Origin: Lactonifactor longoviformis DSM 17459
GTDB taxonomy: Bacteria; Bacillota; Clostridia; Lachnospirales; Lachnospiraceae
Length of the DNA: 64,000 bases
NCBI RefSeq assembly: GCF_900129135.1
Contig: NZ_FQVI01000004.1
Span: forward strand, 124,001-188,000
Reading direction: 5' to 3'
Positions 1 through 8,656 of the stretch are shown here, one piece after another. A program made the position numbers and the translations under genes. Below the pieces are notes generated by a model. That model made no database searches. It had not been told where the DNA came from and saw nothing but the letters and a program-made list of their open reading frames with translations. How positions within the stretch are numbered: position 1 is the stretch's first letter; each line of letters opens with the position of its first letter.

Positions 1-1611
1 AATCTTATAGGTATTGCGTTCCACAGCATAAATCCATTCTTCCTGATTGTCTAAAATCATGTGCAGGCTGTCCAGCAGCTGCTCCTTCCTGTCCTGGGCT
101 CTTTTCTTCAGAAGAAAAGTCCCTACCATTTCCGAAATCAAAGCGAGCGTTTTAATCTGAGCCTGCGGCCAAAACCGATTCTCCCGGCACTCATCAAACC
201 CTACGTATCCCCTGTTTTTTCCTCCGTCACGAATCAGGCAGTGAAGCATAGATTTAATTCCCTGCGCGTCCAGGATTTCAAATTGTTCTTTTGTCATCTC
301 CCGGATATTCCTGCAGTAATATATGCCGTACTCATCAAAATTATCATAATAATCTCCCAGCACTGCGTATGGCACCTTCTGAAGAAACTCCTTCTGCGGT
401 GCAATTCCTTCCGAACACCATTCAAAGGTGTTGGTACAGTATGTGCCGTCCTCAGAATCCTCAAATATATAGACTCTGCTTACATCCATCTGTCTGCCCA
501 CAATTTCAAGGATCAGAGGAATCGATTCCTCAAGATTGTCCCCATTATAAAGGATGTGAAACACGTATTCTGCCAGCTGGTAGGGCAGCACCCCCAGATT
601 TTTGTCGGATTCTATCTCTTTTTCCCCGGAGGCCGCAAACGACTTCAGCTCCGCAGCAGTCAGTGACTGGGGAGGCATCCCCTTATCATACACAGCATAT
701 CTATTCTTCCCTTTTTTCTTGGCATAATACAGTGCCACATCTGCATTTTTGAAGATGTCCTGAAAGGTTCTGCCGTCTCCGGGTATCCTGGCAATACCGA
801 TGCTGCAGGAGATCTGCTGTTTATCCATTTCCTTATTCATCAGCTTCCCAAAGGCATCCAATATCGCTTTGGCCTTCTTCTCTGCATCCTCTGTCTTTTG
901 AATCCCCCACAGGAGTACTGCGAATTCATCGCCTCCCACTCTTCCCACAATATCGTTGCTCCGCACCAGCTTTTTCAGGCTTCTGCCGGCCTCTGCCAGC
1001 ATCACATCCCCGTTCAGGTGTCCGAATACGTCATTGATTTGCTTGAAGTTATCTATATCTATGATAAAGAAGGCACCCTGCTCCCCTTCCTGCATATGCA
1101 AAAGTTTTTCTTCTGTCAGATTCTGCACCGTTATCTTATTATACAAACCTGTGAGAGCATCCCTCTGTGCCTGTTCTCTGAGCTTCAGAGACTCTTTTTT
1201 CATATGATCAATATCCGTCAGAATGCAGTAAAAAACCTGGCTGCCGTCTTCTCTGTTTACTACCTGCCCTTTATCGTGGACATAAAGAAGCTTTCCGTCT
1301 CTGCAGATTATCCTGTATTCAATTTCTTTTTGATCCCTATGTGCCAGCTGCTTTTCTACCTTGTCCCAGGTTTTTTCCAAATCCTCGGGATATATCATGC
1401 GTGAGAATTCATTTTGAAACCGTTCTGCAATCTCCTTTCTTGTATATCCCGTCATCTTCAGAAAACCGTCACTGATGAAAAGCAGCTTTAATTCTCTGGT
1501 ATATTCACAGCACATCACTCCTCCAGGAATGTTCTGAATCAGCGCATTCATGTCCTTTGTCTTTTCTTTTAATTCCAAAGACTTCTGCTCTACCAACTCG
1601 TGCAGATTCAT
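1..1611 (-). CDS. PAS-GGDEF-GAF signalling protein (diguanylate cyclase), C-terminus off the left edge
   Basis: Probable diguanylate cyclase making cyclic di-GMP. The frame is open for 537 codons from the ATG at 1611 to base 1, so the C-terminus is outside the window. In order it has a PAS domain (about residues 20-140), a GGDEF domain with the intact catalytic motif GGDEFAVL (residue 226 on), and an RxxD inhibitory site (RSND) five residues before GGDEF. A GAF-like region follows (about 350-510), then the start of what looks like another PAS segment (EEWIYAVERNTYKI) at the edge. No membrane segment is visible, so it should be cytosolic and sense its signal through PAS/GAF. The start follows AAAGGGG at good spacing. 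It is divergent from cotJ. An EAL domain beyond the edge cannot be excluded. Confidence 0.9.
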   Translation of the reverse strand, partial: MNLHELVEQKSLELKEKTKDMNALIQNIPGGVMCCEYTRELKLLFISDGFLKMTGYTRKEIAERFQNEFSRMIYPEDLEKTWDKVEKQLAHRDQKEIEYRIICRDGKLLYVHDKGQVVNREDGSQVFYCILTDIDHMKKESLKLREQAQRDALTGLYNKITVQNLTEEKLLHMQEGEQGAFFIIDIDNFKQINDVFGHLNGDVMLAEAGRSLKKLVRSNDIVGRVGGDEFAVLLWGIQKTEDAEKKAKAILDAFGKLMNKEMDKQQISCSIGIARIPGDGRTFQDIFKNADVALYYAKKKGKNRYAVYDKGMPPQSLTAAELKSFAASGEKEIESDKNLGVLPYQLAEYVFHILYNGDNLEESIPLILEIVGRQMDVSRVYIFEDSEDGTYCTNTFEWCSEGIAPQKEFLQKVPYAVLGDYYDNFDEYGIYYCRNIREMTKEQFEILDAQGIKSMLHCLIRDGGKNRGYVGFDECRENRFWPQAQIKTLALISEMVGTFLLKKRAQDRKEQLLDSLHMILDNQEEWIYAVERNTYKI

Positions 1612-1772
1612 GAGTTTTTCCCCTTTCCAAATACCAGTAAGTCAACCTGAGGAACAGGCAGCAGTCTATAAATTGCAACCTCTGCACTAATTCATACCCT
1701 GTCCTGACAAGAATCTCTGCCTGTAACCGGGTCTGCCCCTACTGCTACTGTACTCATATGTAATTTACACTC

Positions 1773-1801
1773 ATTCTACCCTTTTCAGCCGGAAAAGGCA
1801 A
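1773..1801 (-). promoter_or_regulatory. Sigma-A-type promoter for the GGDEF gene
   Basis: On the minus strand TTGCCT (1801-1796), a 17-bp spacer and TAGAAT (1778-1773) form a good vegetative promoter. The resulting leader to the ATG at 1611 is about 155 nt. I looked for a cyclic di-GMP riboswitch in it and saw no recognisable conserved core. Confidence 0.55.
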
Positions 1802-1811
1802 TCATTCCGCG

Positions 1812-1839
1812 GAACATTTTCCATGAAAAGACATAGGAT
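1812..1839 (+). promoter_or_regulatory. Sigma-E-like promoter of the cotJ operon
   Basis: GAACATT (1812-1818), a 13-bp spacer and CATAGGAT (1832-1839) resemble the mother-cell sigma-E consensus (kmATATT, 13-15 bp, CATAcAnT). The -35 matches 6 of 7 positions; the -10 keeps CATA and the final T. It lies about 40 bp upstream of the cotJA start, and cotJ of Bacillus subtilis is known to be sigma-E dependent. The assignment is by eye only. Confidence 0.5.
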
Positions 1840-1877
1840 AGTACTGTAATAACTTAAATTTTGTAAAGGATATGCTT

Positions 1878-2150
1878 ATGGACAAATGCAGAATGAATAA
1901 TTATCCAGGGTACCGTCCCTATTATCCCCCTCCATGCCCGTCCAGGACTCCGGAACCGCGTTCCGCAGCTCCCTGCAAACCGGCTGTGGACTGTGATTAC
2001 TCTGTTGTCAACTCTCTCCCCCTGGCCATGGGATATGTTCCCTGTCAGAAGTTCCGTTCTACCTTTGAGCTCTGCAAAGCGCTTCAGGTAGGAACCATTT
2101 TCCCGGAACTTTGCAAGCCATTTACCGGAAAGCAGGTGATGAATCGATGA
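1878..2150 (+). CDS. cotJA: Spore coat-associated protein CotJA
   Basis: Small spore-coat protein of the CotJA family, 90 residues, made in the mother cell. The N-terminus is Pro/Cys-rich, and the C-terminal half carries the family signature: MGYVPCQKF, then a segment ending GTIFPELCKPF. I prefer the ATG at 1878 because AAAGGA (1865-1870) lies 7 bp upstream; the ATG at 1872 would be too close to it. The stop overlaps the start of cotJB (ATGA), indicating translational coupling. It is the first gene of cotJABC, behind a sigma-E-like promoter. Confidence 0.92.
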   Translation: MDKCRMNNYPGYRPYYPPPCPSRTPEPRSAAPCKPAVDCDYSVVNSLPLAMGYVPCQKFRSTFELCKALQVGTIFPELCKPFTGKQVMNR

Positions 2151-2428
2151 ATGGAAATAACAAACCATGTAAAGAACAATTACTTCAGCTGATTAACGAA
2201 GTCAGCTTTGCTGTGGACGATATTCTCCTTTATCTGGATACCCATCCGTGTGATGAGAAAGCCCTTGCCTTCTATCAGGAAAAAATTGCAATCCGCAAGG
2301 AAGCCCTGAAAGAATACGCTGCCTATTACGGACCTCTGACCATTGATACTGCAGATGACGCCTGCAGTGATTCCTGGGAATGGGTTATGCAGCCCTGGCC
2401 CTGGGAAGTGAAAGGAGGTTGTAAATAA
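2147..2428 (+). CDS. cotJB: Spore coat protein CotJB
   Basis: Spore-coat protein of the CotJB family, 93 residues. Recognisable by the helical N-terminal half (LLQLINEVSFAVDDILLYLDTHP), the segment EALKEYAAYYGPLT and the tryptophan-rich end (WEWVMQPWPWE). The start is the ATG at 2147 that overlaps the cotJA stop; an in-frame ATG at 2111 would begin inside cotJA and is less likely. It is followed 3 bp later by cotJC, whose ribosome binding site AAGGAGG lies inside the last codons of this gene. CotJB is expected to assemble with CotJA and CotJC in the inner coat. Confidence 0.93.
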   Translation: MNGNNKPCKEQLLQLINEVSFAVDDILLYLDTHPCDEKALAFYQEKIAIRKEALKEYAAYYGPLTIDTADDACSDSWEWVMQPWPWEVKGGCK

Positions 2429-2431
2429 TTT

Positions 2432-2659
2432 ATGTGGAATTATGAGAAAAGATTACAGTATCCGGTCAATATCACAAAAACAAACGCTAAAATAGCACAG
2501 GTTATCTTAAGCCAGTACGGCGGCCCTGACGGAGAGATGAGCGCTTCCATGCGGTATCTCTCACAGCGTTTTTCTATGCCGAACCGAAAGGCTATGGGTG
2601 TACTGAACGATATAGGCATATCGTTACCGGTATTGCCCCTTTCCATGGCTTACGTCTAA
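2432..2659 (+). CDS. cotJC: CotJC 5' part: N-terminal 62 residues of an interrupted manganese-catalase coat protein
   Basis: The frame begins exactly like a CotJC manganese catalase (MWNYEKRLQYPVN, QYGGPDGE, MRYLSQRFSMP) and is normal up to Asp60-Ile61-Gly62. After codon 62 the family match stops and 13 unrelated residues lead to a stop at 2657-2659. Family members are about 190-210 residues, so this is under a third of the gene. Only one of the five expected Mn ligands, Glu35, is present. The match ends at the core CGATATAGG (2608-2616), and the missing part is found at 11622-12068 behind an identical core. I therefore read this as the first segment of a gene interrupted by an excisable element, not as a decayed pseudogene. 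Unspliced, it would give a useless 75-residue peptide. Confidence 0.93.
   Translation: MWNYEKRLQYPVNITKTNAKIAQVILSQYGGPDGEMSASMRYLSQRFSMPNRKAMGVLNDIGISLPVLPLSMAYV
2592..2639 (+). other. attL of the cotJC intervening element
   Basis: Left junction. The shared core CGATATAGG is at 2608-2616; the likely crossover dinucleotide is GG at 2615-2616, inside the Gly62 codon. The element-side arm 2617-2639 (ending TTGCCCC) matches the reverse complement of the right-end arm 11605-11627 at 17 of 23 positions. The core also sits in a local perfect palindrome, AACGATAT-AGGC-ATATCGTT (2606-2625). Confidence 0.85.
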
Positions 2660-2673
2660 TCTTAAGATACTAT

Positions 2674-2702
2674 TTGTGAACTACATAAAAATACGGTATA
2701 AT
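2674..2702 (+). promoter_or_regulatory. Promoter of the two-component system
   Basis: TTGTGA (2674-2679), 17-bp spacer, TATAAT (2697-2702). It lies just inside the left end of the element, so the regulators are transcribed from the element itself rather than by read-through from cotJ. Confidence 0.55.
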
Positions 2703-2738
2703 ACCAAAAGTATCTTTATGAAATGTGAGGTGATTTTT

Positions 2739-3449
2739 TTGCTGCACATAGCAGTATGCGACGACGAGAAAAATTTTATTGCTAGTTTGGATGATTTATT
2801 GCAAAAATACGCTGCCCAAACAGATCTGGAAATAAAAGTTACTCCCTTTTATGATGGCAGCGAATTAGTGGAGAAATACGACACTACCTTTGACTTGATT
2901 TTCCTTGATATTCAGATGAATCAAATGAACGGCTTAAAAGCTGCAGAGCGGATCCGTCAGATGGATGAAGAGGTAAGCATTATCTTTCTTACCACATTAA
3001 CACAATATAGTCTGGAGGGTTATAAATATCAGGCCACCAACTATATTATCAAACCAATAAAATATGCCCGGCTGAAGGCGGAAATGGATAAGTGGCGGAA
3101 GCGGCGTCCCCAGGGAGACTCCCCATATCTGGCAGTTTCCTCTCCTTCCGGCAAATACAGGATATTTCTGAAAACCCTGCACTACATAGAGACTTTTAAC
3201 CGCAGTCTGCTTCTTCATACTGAGCAGGAGAATATTATCTGCAGCAAAAGCATGAAGGAGATGGAACAGGCCCTGCGCAGCAAAGGGTTTGCCCGTTGTC
3301 ACACCAGTTACATAGTCAATCTCTTTTTTGTCAAAGGAGTAAAAAAACTTGAGATCGAACTGATCACCGGCGAGATTATCCCTATCAGCCAGCCTAAGCG
3401 CAAAGAATTTATGGAGCAGCTGGCAGATTACTGGGGGGACTTTTTATGA
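2739..3449 (+). CDS. LytTR-family response regulator (AgrA-like)
   Basis: DNA-binding response regulator of 236 residues. The receiver domain (about 1-120) shows the acidic pair in CDDEKNF, the phospho-acceptor Asp in DLIFLDIQMN and the conserved Lys in NYIIKPIK. The C-terminal LytTR domain (about 135-235) contains the typical RCHTSYIVNL and ends near MEQLADYW. I choose the TTG at 2739 because GTGAGGTG lies just upstream and it starts directly at the first receiver strand (LHIAVCDDE); ATGs at 2676 and 2718 have no comparable site. It overlaps the kinase gene by ATGA. LytTR proteins bind paired 9-bp direct repeats one or two helical turns apart, and a matching pair lies before the downstream ABC operon (4831-4859), its likely target. 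Confidence 0.9.
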   Translation: MLHIAVCDDEKNFIASLDDLLQKYAAQTDLEIKVTPFYDGSELVEKYDTTFDLIFLDIQMNQMNGLKAAERIRQMDEEVSIIFLTTLTQYSLEGYKYQATNYIIKPIKYARLKAEMDKWRKRRPQGDSPYLAVSSPSGKYRIFLKTLHYIETFNRSLLLHTEQENIICSKSMKEMEQALRSKGFARCHTSYIVNLFFVKGVKKLEIELITGEIIPISQPKRKEFMEQLADYWGDFL

Positions 3450-4744
3450 TGATAGCATTCCTTGATGGACTTGCCTGTGTCTTTGCGGCTGCCTATGCCT
3501 TTGTATTTTTCTGGATTCTCAAAACTTTTTTATGTCTCCGAAAAAAACGCCTGATGAAGGCCGCCGCCTTTTTGGCCTTTATCCCCTTGGCTGACTGTGT
3601 CATCTATTCCAATGATTTGGTCGGTATCTTAGGTACTATGATCGGTTTTATACTCTATCTCCTTATCTTTTACCGGGGAAGCCTCATCGTAAAAGGTTCC
3701 GTAGTGCTGGTCTTTTACCCGGCTTTAATCGGTATTAATTATCTGACCCAGGATATCGGGGCCCGCCTGTTTCACAGGGCTGCCTCCATTGAGTTCGGAC
3801 AGGATATTGTCTGGACGCACGACTTACTTTTGACCAGTACAGCCTTGCACACAGCTTCCTTTTTGTTCCGCCTTCTGTTCTGGGCGGGGGCATGGCTGAT
3901 TCTGCGGAGGTTTCTTTCTCAGATCACCTCAAACCTGACCACGCGGATATGGCTGATCGTTGACATGCTGTCACTGGCTTCTTTTGTCGCTATTTTTACT
4001 ATTATATATTTCATGCCGGAAAATGCGGTCATTGTCTATCCCATCTGCGGTGCCTCTATTTTCTCAAGCTTTGGCTGCGTCTATCTCGCCTCTTATATCT
4101 GTAATTCGGTTCAGGTTGCCTACCGGGCTCAGGAATTGGAGATGCAGCACAGCTACTACAGGGACAGACTAAAGGAGGAAGAACGGGTCCGAAGTGTTTA
4201 TCATGATCTAAAAAACCATCTGCTAATCCTGGAGGCACAGTCTGGCGGCAGCGGGGAAGCCCAAAAGACCATTCAGACTCTGAAAGCTCAAATTGAAGGT
4301 TATGAAGCTTATCAGCACACTGGAAATGATTTTTTGGATATTATTCTCAGAGATAAATTCAGGATCTCCCGGGAAAAGAAAATCGATTTCAGTGCGGTAG
4401 TACACTTTGAGGACGGTTCCTTCCTGGAGCCTCTGGACATCAGTACCATCTTTGGGAATGCTCTGGACAATGCCATAGAAGCCAGTGAAAAACTGCCGGC
4501 AAGCCAGAGACTCATAACGGTTAAAGCGGCCCGTGTCCGGGATATGCTCGCTGCCACCGTAGAAAATAACACAGCTTCTGACCTGCCGCTGTCAGAAAAA
4601 ACCACCAAAAAGGATGTTCTTTTACATGGATTTGGATTACCAAATATACAAAAGACTGTAGAAAAATACGGAGGACATTGCCGGACCCAGACAGACGGAA
4701 ATACTTTTATTCTGAAAATACTGATTCCACTGCCGGACTCATAA
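3446..4744 (+). CDS. GHKL sensor histidine kinase (AgrC/HPK10-like)
   Basis: Membrane sensor kinase of 432 residues, partner of the preceding response regulator. The N-terminal half has about six or seven hydrophobic segments (to about residue 215) with no large extracytoplasmic domain, so it probably senses through the membrane. The kinase part has the phospho-acceptor His in VYHDLKNHL, the N box in GNALDNAIEAS and the glycine-rich box GFGLPNIQ, all typical of the AgrC-like group that signals to LytTR regulators. The start overlaps the regulator stop. A strong terminator follows. The ligand is unknown; adjacency to a two-ectodomain ABC permease suggests a peptide or antimicrobial. Confidence 0.88.
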   Translation: MMIAFLDGLACVFAAAYAFVFFWILKTFLCLRKKRLMKAAAFLAFIPLADCVIYSNDLVGILGTMIGFILYLLIFYRGSLIVKGSVVLVFYPALIGINYLTQDIGARLFHRAASIEFGQDIVWTHDLLLTSTALHTASFLFRLLFWAGAWLILRRFLSQITSNLTTRIWLIVDMLSLASFVAIFTIIYFMPENAVIVYPICGASIFSSFGCVYLASYICNSVQVAYRAQELEMQHSYYRDRLKEEERVRSVYHDLKNHLLILEAQSGGSGEAQKTIQTLKAQIEGYEAYQHTGNDFLDIILRDKFRISREKKIDFSAVVHFEDGSFLEPLDISTIFGNALDNAIEASEKLPASQRLITVKAARVRDMLAATVENNTASDLPLSEKTTKKDVLLHGFGLPNIQKTVEKYGGHCRTQTDGNTFILKILIPLPDS

Positions 4745-4756
4745 TACTTTCCCTTA

Positions 4757-4790
4757 GGGACGCTGCGTTAAGGCAGCGTCCCTTGTTTGT
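4757..4790 (+). terminator. Rho-independent terminator after the kinase gene
   Basis: A 10-bp perfect stem (GGGACGCTGC at 4757-4766 with GCAGCGTCCC at 4773-4782), 6-nt loop, then TTGTTTGT. It separates the two-component operon from the ABC operon. Confidence 0.85.
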
Positions 4791-4830
4791 CTCACCGGAA
4801 ATACCCAAGCCTTCAGGTACCCTACCCGTA

Positions 4831-4898
4831 TTAGTTTTTACGTACAGAATGTTAGTTTTCGCATTTTCTATTGTGCCTTTTTATCTGCGGATTATAAT
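4831..4898 (+). promoter_or_regulatory. LytTR-type operator and promoter of the ABC exporter operon
   Basis: Two direct repeats of TTAGTTTT (4831-4838 and 4852-4859) are 21 bp apart start to start, exactly two helical turns. That is the geometry of AgrA/LytTR sites with GTT cores. They lie directly upstream of a promoter with a perfect -10 TATAAT (4893-4898) but a poor -35 (TTGTGC, 4871-4876, 16-bp spacing). This layout is typical of an activator-dependent promoter. Confidence 0.5.
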
Positions 4899-4949
4899 AA
4901 ACTCAAGTTCCCGAGAGGACATGAAAATTGCAGAAATGAGGTATCTAGT

Positions 4950-5615
4950 ATGAGTATTTTGAGTACCACCCGCTTAACCAAACAATATGGCAGTGAGTCA
5001 AATATAGTTAAAGCTCTGGACAATGTAACTCTCTCTATCGAACAGGGAGAATTCGTGGCTGTTATCGGCACATCCGGAAGCGGCAAGTCTACCCTGCTGA
5101 ATATGCTGGGAGGCCTGGACCGCCCCACCTCCGGGAGTATCAAGGTGGATAAATTTGAGCTTGGCAAGCTCTCTGATGAAGATCTGACCGTATTCCGGCG
5201 TCAGAGAATTGGATTTATCTTCCAGAACTATAATTTAGTTCCAATTCTGAATGTTTATGAAAATATTGTTATGCCCATTCAGCTGGACGGCAAGAAGCCC
5301 GATGAAACCTTTATTATGGAAATCGTATCACTCCTGGGCCTGGAAAAGAAATTAGACAATATGCCCAATCATCTATCCGGCGGCCAGCAGCAGCGTGTGG
5401 CTATCGCAAGAGCGCTGGCAAGCAAACCGGCTATTATACTGGCGGACGAACCTACTGGTAATCTGGACAGCAAGACAAGCGACGAGGTAATACAACTGCT
5501 GAAGCTTACCGGCAGCCAATACCGGCAAACCATCGTGATGATTACTCACAACCCGGAAATTGCCCGGCAGGCTGATCGCATCATCCGCATTGAAGACGGA
5601 AAAATCACAGAGTAA
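4950..5615 (+). CDS. ABC transporter ATP-binding protein (MacB/LolD type)
   Basis: Cytoplasmic ATPase subunit, 221 residues, powering the FtsX-type permease encoded next. Visible motifs: Walker [10 protein letters not shown] (about 40-48), Q-loop [13 protein letters not shown] signature [15 protein letters not shown], Walker [13 protein letters not shown] and the switch His in MITHNPEIA. Full length for the LolD/MacB/BceA group. The permease starts 13 bp after the stop. It probably expels or detoxifies an extracellular peptide under control of the element's own two-component system. Confidence 0.95.
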   Translation: MSILSTTRLTKQYGSESNIVKALDNVTLSIEQGEFVAVIGTSGSGKSTLLNMLGGLDRPTSGSIKVDKFELGKLSDEDLTVFRRQRIGFIFQNYNLVPILNVYENIVMPIQLDGKKPDETFIMEIVSLLGLEKKLDNMPNHLSGGQQQRVAIARALASKPAIILADEPTGNLDSKTSDEVIQLLKLTGSQYRQTIVMITHNPEIARQADRIIRIEDGKITE

Positions 5616-5628
5616 AGGCGGTGAAACC

Positions 5629-8187
5629 ATGAAAAAGCAAACATCTATCCTACGCACATTGACCGGCCGCAGCTTTCGGGCCAACAGAGCCAGAAATATC
5701 GTGGCCGTTATTGCCGTTGCTCTGACTACACTAATGTTTACTACTCTGTTTGTACTGGCGCAGAGTATGCAGAAAAATATGATAGAGATGACGTTCCGGC
5801 AAACCGGGTATGACGCTCAGGCTTCTTTTAAAAATATAACAGAAGAGCAGGCAGAACGGATTGCCGCCCATCCGGATGTTGAGGAGCTTGGGCAAAGCAT
5901 TGTGCTTGGCCTTGCGGAAAATAAATCCCTTGCAGGAAAGCAGGTAGAAATACGCTGGGGGAATGACAGTTACGCCTCTCATTCGTTCGCTCTGCCCACC
6001 ACAGGCTCTATGCCTCAGACAGCCGATGAAATTGCACTTGACACCCTGACTCTGGATCGGCTGGGAATTCCCCATGAGATAGGGGCGGATGTCACGCTGG
6101 AATGGAGAAAGGACCTCTCCCAAGAAGAAAAAACCAATGGAAGCTTTACACTCTGCGGCTACTGGGAGGGGAATGAATCCAGCTATGCCAGTATGGCCTG
6201 GGTCAGCCGCAGTTTCGCCGATGAGATGACCGCCGGACAAACTCCCTCTGAAGATCAGATTCTGGGACTTCACATGGCTCAGGTTTCTCTTCCCAGCGAC
6301 AGCAATATTGAAGCCTCTATGGATAAGATTCTGGCGGACACACAGCTGTCCCAGCTGGAATACGGCGTAAATCTGGCTTATTCCCCAGAAATGAATGCTA
6401 CAGCAGTCCAGGAAAGTATTCCCATGTATCTGGGAATGATTCTGGTATTCGTCGCAGGCTATCTGATCATCTATAATATCTTCCAGATCTCCGTAGCCGC
6501 AGACATCCAGTTTTATGGAAAATTAAAGACTCTGGGCACTACCACAAAACAAATTCGTCGTATACTATATGGCCAGGCTAACCGCCTGTGTCTGATAGGA
6601 ATTCCTGCCGGCTTAGTCTTCGGTTTTCTGCTGGGTATGGTTCTGGTTCCTGTACTAATGGGTACCTTCGGCGGATCTGCAGTAACATCAGCCCATCCCG
6701 CCATCTTCCTTGGTTCTGCGTTGTTTGCCTGGGCAACGGTTCTGATATCCTGCCTGCGCCCCGCAAGGCTTGCGGGCAAAGTTTCGCCCATGGAAGCACT
6801 CCGATATAATGACTCGGACTCAAAAAGCAAAAAGAAGACAAAGAAGGGAAGAAAAGGGGCCTCCCTGACCGGAATGGCATGGGCTAACCTTGGCCGTAAC
6901 AAAAAGCGTACGGTTACTGTAATCTGCTCCCTTACACTCGGCCTGGTACTCCTGAGCTGTTTTTACGCCAAAAACGCCTCCTTTGATATGGAAAAATATC
7001 TATCCGGACAGACAATTGCTGATTTCGAACTGGCAGATATCTCCCATGAAGATGCCGTAAACGGCTACAATCCTCAGGGAAATACGCTGAACAATGAGTT
7101 GACTGCTGACGTGGAGGCACTGGAAGGTCTGGAAGCTCTGGGTCATATGTACTCTCACCAGTTATCCTGGGAAATGGATGCACAGACAATTGAAAACTTG
7201 AATGCCTTCTATACGCAGGATATGCTGGATGACTGGTCCACCTACGATCCCACCGGCCCTAAGGCATTGAAAGCTGCAATAGCGGATAAGCGGGCAGATA
7301 CTGTCATCTATGGACTGGATGGGATTCCCCTTGATACTATTACTCAGTCACAATATCTTTATTCCGGCACCTATGATGCTGAGACATTCGCCACTGGGAA
7401 CTACGTACTTGCAATTGGTCCTGCCATCGATGAGTCTGAGAAAGAAAAATATAAGGTCTATCCCACACCCTCTGTTGGGGACAGCATTATAATAGAAGAA
7501 AAAAACTATACAGTAATGGGGATTGTCTATCCGCTGAATTCCGTGGACAGCGGAGCCATGGAAAACGGAGGCGGAAGCGGCTTCAGTCTGAGCTTTATTC
7601 TCCACTCGGATGCATTCTGCAGACAGTGGCCGGATAATACACTGCGCAAGCTCTTTTTCAATATAGAGGATTCGCACCTCAATGACGCCCGGAAAGTGCT
7701 GAATGAATATACAAAAAATATGGATGCAAGCCTGCCTGTTACTTCCCGGCAGACCATGATTGAACAATATCAGGCTGAAACCCGTGCCTCCGCTGTTATG
7801 GGAAATGCCATAAGTTTAGTGATCGCACTGGTAGGTATTCTGAACTTTATAAACAGCATGGTTACTGCTATTGTTTCCAGAAAAAAAGAGTTTGCTATGA
7901 TTCAATCTGTCGGTATGACAAAACGTCAGCTCTGCAGAATGCTGATTTATGAAGGACTGTATTATGCAGTTATCACCATTGGAGTTTCTTTTCTGGTCAG
8001 TGCCTTCGCAGTAGGGATTGGTGTGCGTGCTATGGTAGAGGGGGGATACAGCACGTTTCGTTTTACACTGCTTCCTTTGGGAATCTGTATCCCTGTTCTG
8101 CTGGGATTCGCTGTTTTGGTTCCGCTTCTGTGTTTTAGAAATCTGGAGAAACAGAGCATTGTAGAGCGGCTGAGAGCAATCGATTAA
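5629..8187 (+). CDS. FtsX-like ABC permease with two ectodomains
   Basis: Membrane subunit of 852 residues, partner of the preceding ATPase. Layout: TM1 (about 18-42), a first extracytoplasmic domain (to about 265), three TM segments (about 275-395) ending in the FtsX core, another TM (about 440-460), a second large extracytoplasmic domain (to about 715) and three final TM segments. So it is a tandem duplication of the TM1-ectodomain-TM3 unit, rather than the 10-TM BceB layout. The start ATG at 5629 follows AAAGGCGG. The final stop is 6 bp from the convergent yaiI stop with no visible terminator. Candidates are antimicrobial-peptide resistance or export of a peptide or lipid-linked molecule; substrate unknown. 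Confidence 0.9.
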   Translation: MKKQTSILRTLTGRSFRANRARNIVAVIAVALTTLMFTTLFVLAQSMQKNMIEMTFRQTGYDAQASFKNITEEQAERIAAHPDVEELGQSIVLGLAENKSLAGKQVEIRWGNDSYASHSFALPTTGSMPQTADEIALDTLTLDRLGIPHEIGADVTLEWRKDLSQEEKTNGSFTLCGYWEGNESSYASMAWVSRSFADEMTAGQTPSEDQILGLHMAQVSLPSDSNIEASMDKILADTQLSQLEYGVNLAYSPEMNATAVQESIPMYLGMILVFVAGYLIIYNIFQISVAADIQFYGKLKTLGTTTKQIRRILYGQANRLCLIGIPAGLVFGFLLGMVLVPVLMGTFGGSAVTSAHPAIFLGSALFAWATVLISCLRPARLAGKVSPMEALRYNDSDSKSKKKTKKGRKGASLTGMAWANLGRNKKRTVTVICSLTLGLVLLSCFYAKNASFDMEKYLSGQTIADFELADISHEDAVNGYNPQGNTLNNELTADVEALEGLEALGHMYSHQLSWEMDAQTIENLNAFYTQDMLDDWSTYDPTGPKALKAAIADKRADTVIYGLDGIPLDTITQSQYLYSGTYDAETFATGNYVLAIGPAIDESEKEKYKVYPTPSVGDSIIIEEKNYTVMGIVYPLNSVDSGAMENGGGSGFSLSFILHSDAFCRQWPDNTLRKLFFNIEDSHLNDARKVLNEYTKNMDASLPVTSRQTMIEQYQAETRASAVMGNAISLVIALVGILNFINSMVTAIVSRKKEFAMIQSVGMTKRQLCRMLIYEGLYYAVITIGVSFLVSAFAVGIGVRAMVEGGYSTFRFTLLPLGICIPVLLGFAVLVPLLCFRNLEKQSIVERLRAID

Positions 8188-8193
8188 GAAAAC

Positions 8194-8646
8194 TTACCCA
8201 CCTTCTCCCGCGGTCTCCAGAAGCCTGCGAAAAGCCTGTTCAAACTGACGGTCATCTTCCCCTGTCCTCTTTTTCGGTCCCCTGATGTGATTTTTGGACG
8301 GGGACCGCCGTGCTTTTTTTGCCAGATGCCTCTCCATTAAAAGCTGGTCTATATTTTTATCTGTATACAGCATTCCGGAGGGATGAATCCCGTAAGCCCC
8401 TTTTCCCAATGCCATTGCTGCCACACCGTAATCCTGTGTCACCACTATATCTCCCTCTCGGCACAGTGTAATAAGGGCAAAATCCACTGCATCTGCTCCG
8501 GTTCCAATCACCTTTATGCTGCTGTAATCTGACTGCAGCATATGATTGGTATCGCAGAGCAGGGTGACAGGTACCTTACAATCCATGGCAGCTTTCTCAG
8601 CAATTTTGATTACCGGACATGCATCCGCATCTATAAGAATTTGCAT
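8194..8646 (-). CDS. YaiI/YqxD family protein (DUF188)
   Basis: Cytoplasmic protein of 150 residues in the YaiI/YqxD (UPF0178) family, with a PIN-like fold. Family signatures are intact: MQILIDADACPV at the N-terminus, CDTNH, GTGADAVDFAL, GDIVVTQDYGVAAMAL and the basic tail with RGPKKRTGEDD. The conserved acidic residues suggest nuclease-type metal binding, but no function is established for the family. Last gene of a three-gene minus-strand group inside the element. In most genomes this is a stand-alone housekeeping-like gene, so its presence here as cargo is unexpected. Confidence 0.93.
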   Translation of the reverse strand: MQILIDADACPVIKIAEKAAMDCKVPVTLLCDTNHMLQSDYSSIKVIGTGADAVDFALITLCREGDIVVTQDYGVAAMALGKGAYGIHPSGMLYTDKNIDQLLMERHLAKKARRSPSKNHIRGPKKRTGEDDRQFEQAFRRLLETAGEGG

Positions 8647-8656
8647 GGAACGCCTC

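Noticed and set aside
61-1404. Plus-strand reading frames over the first 1.4 kb
   Set aside because: They are shadows of the GGDEF gene on the other strand; no ribosome sites and low-complexity composition.
1612-1770. Cyclic di-GMP riboswitch before the GGDEF gene
   Set aside because: The 155-nt leader lacks the conserved class I core, and no matching stem organisation was seen.
2432-2659. cotJC as a simple truncated pseudogene
   Set aside because: The missing part is intact 9 kb downstream, in frame, behind the same 9-bp core and next to a functional-looking recombinase.
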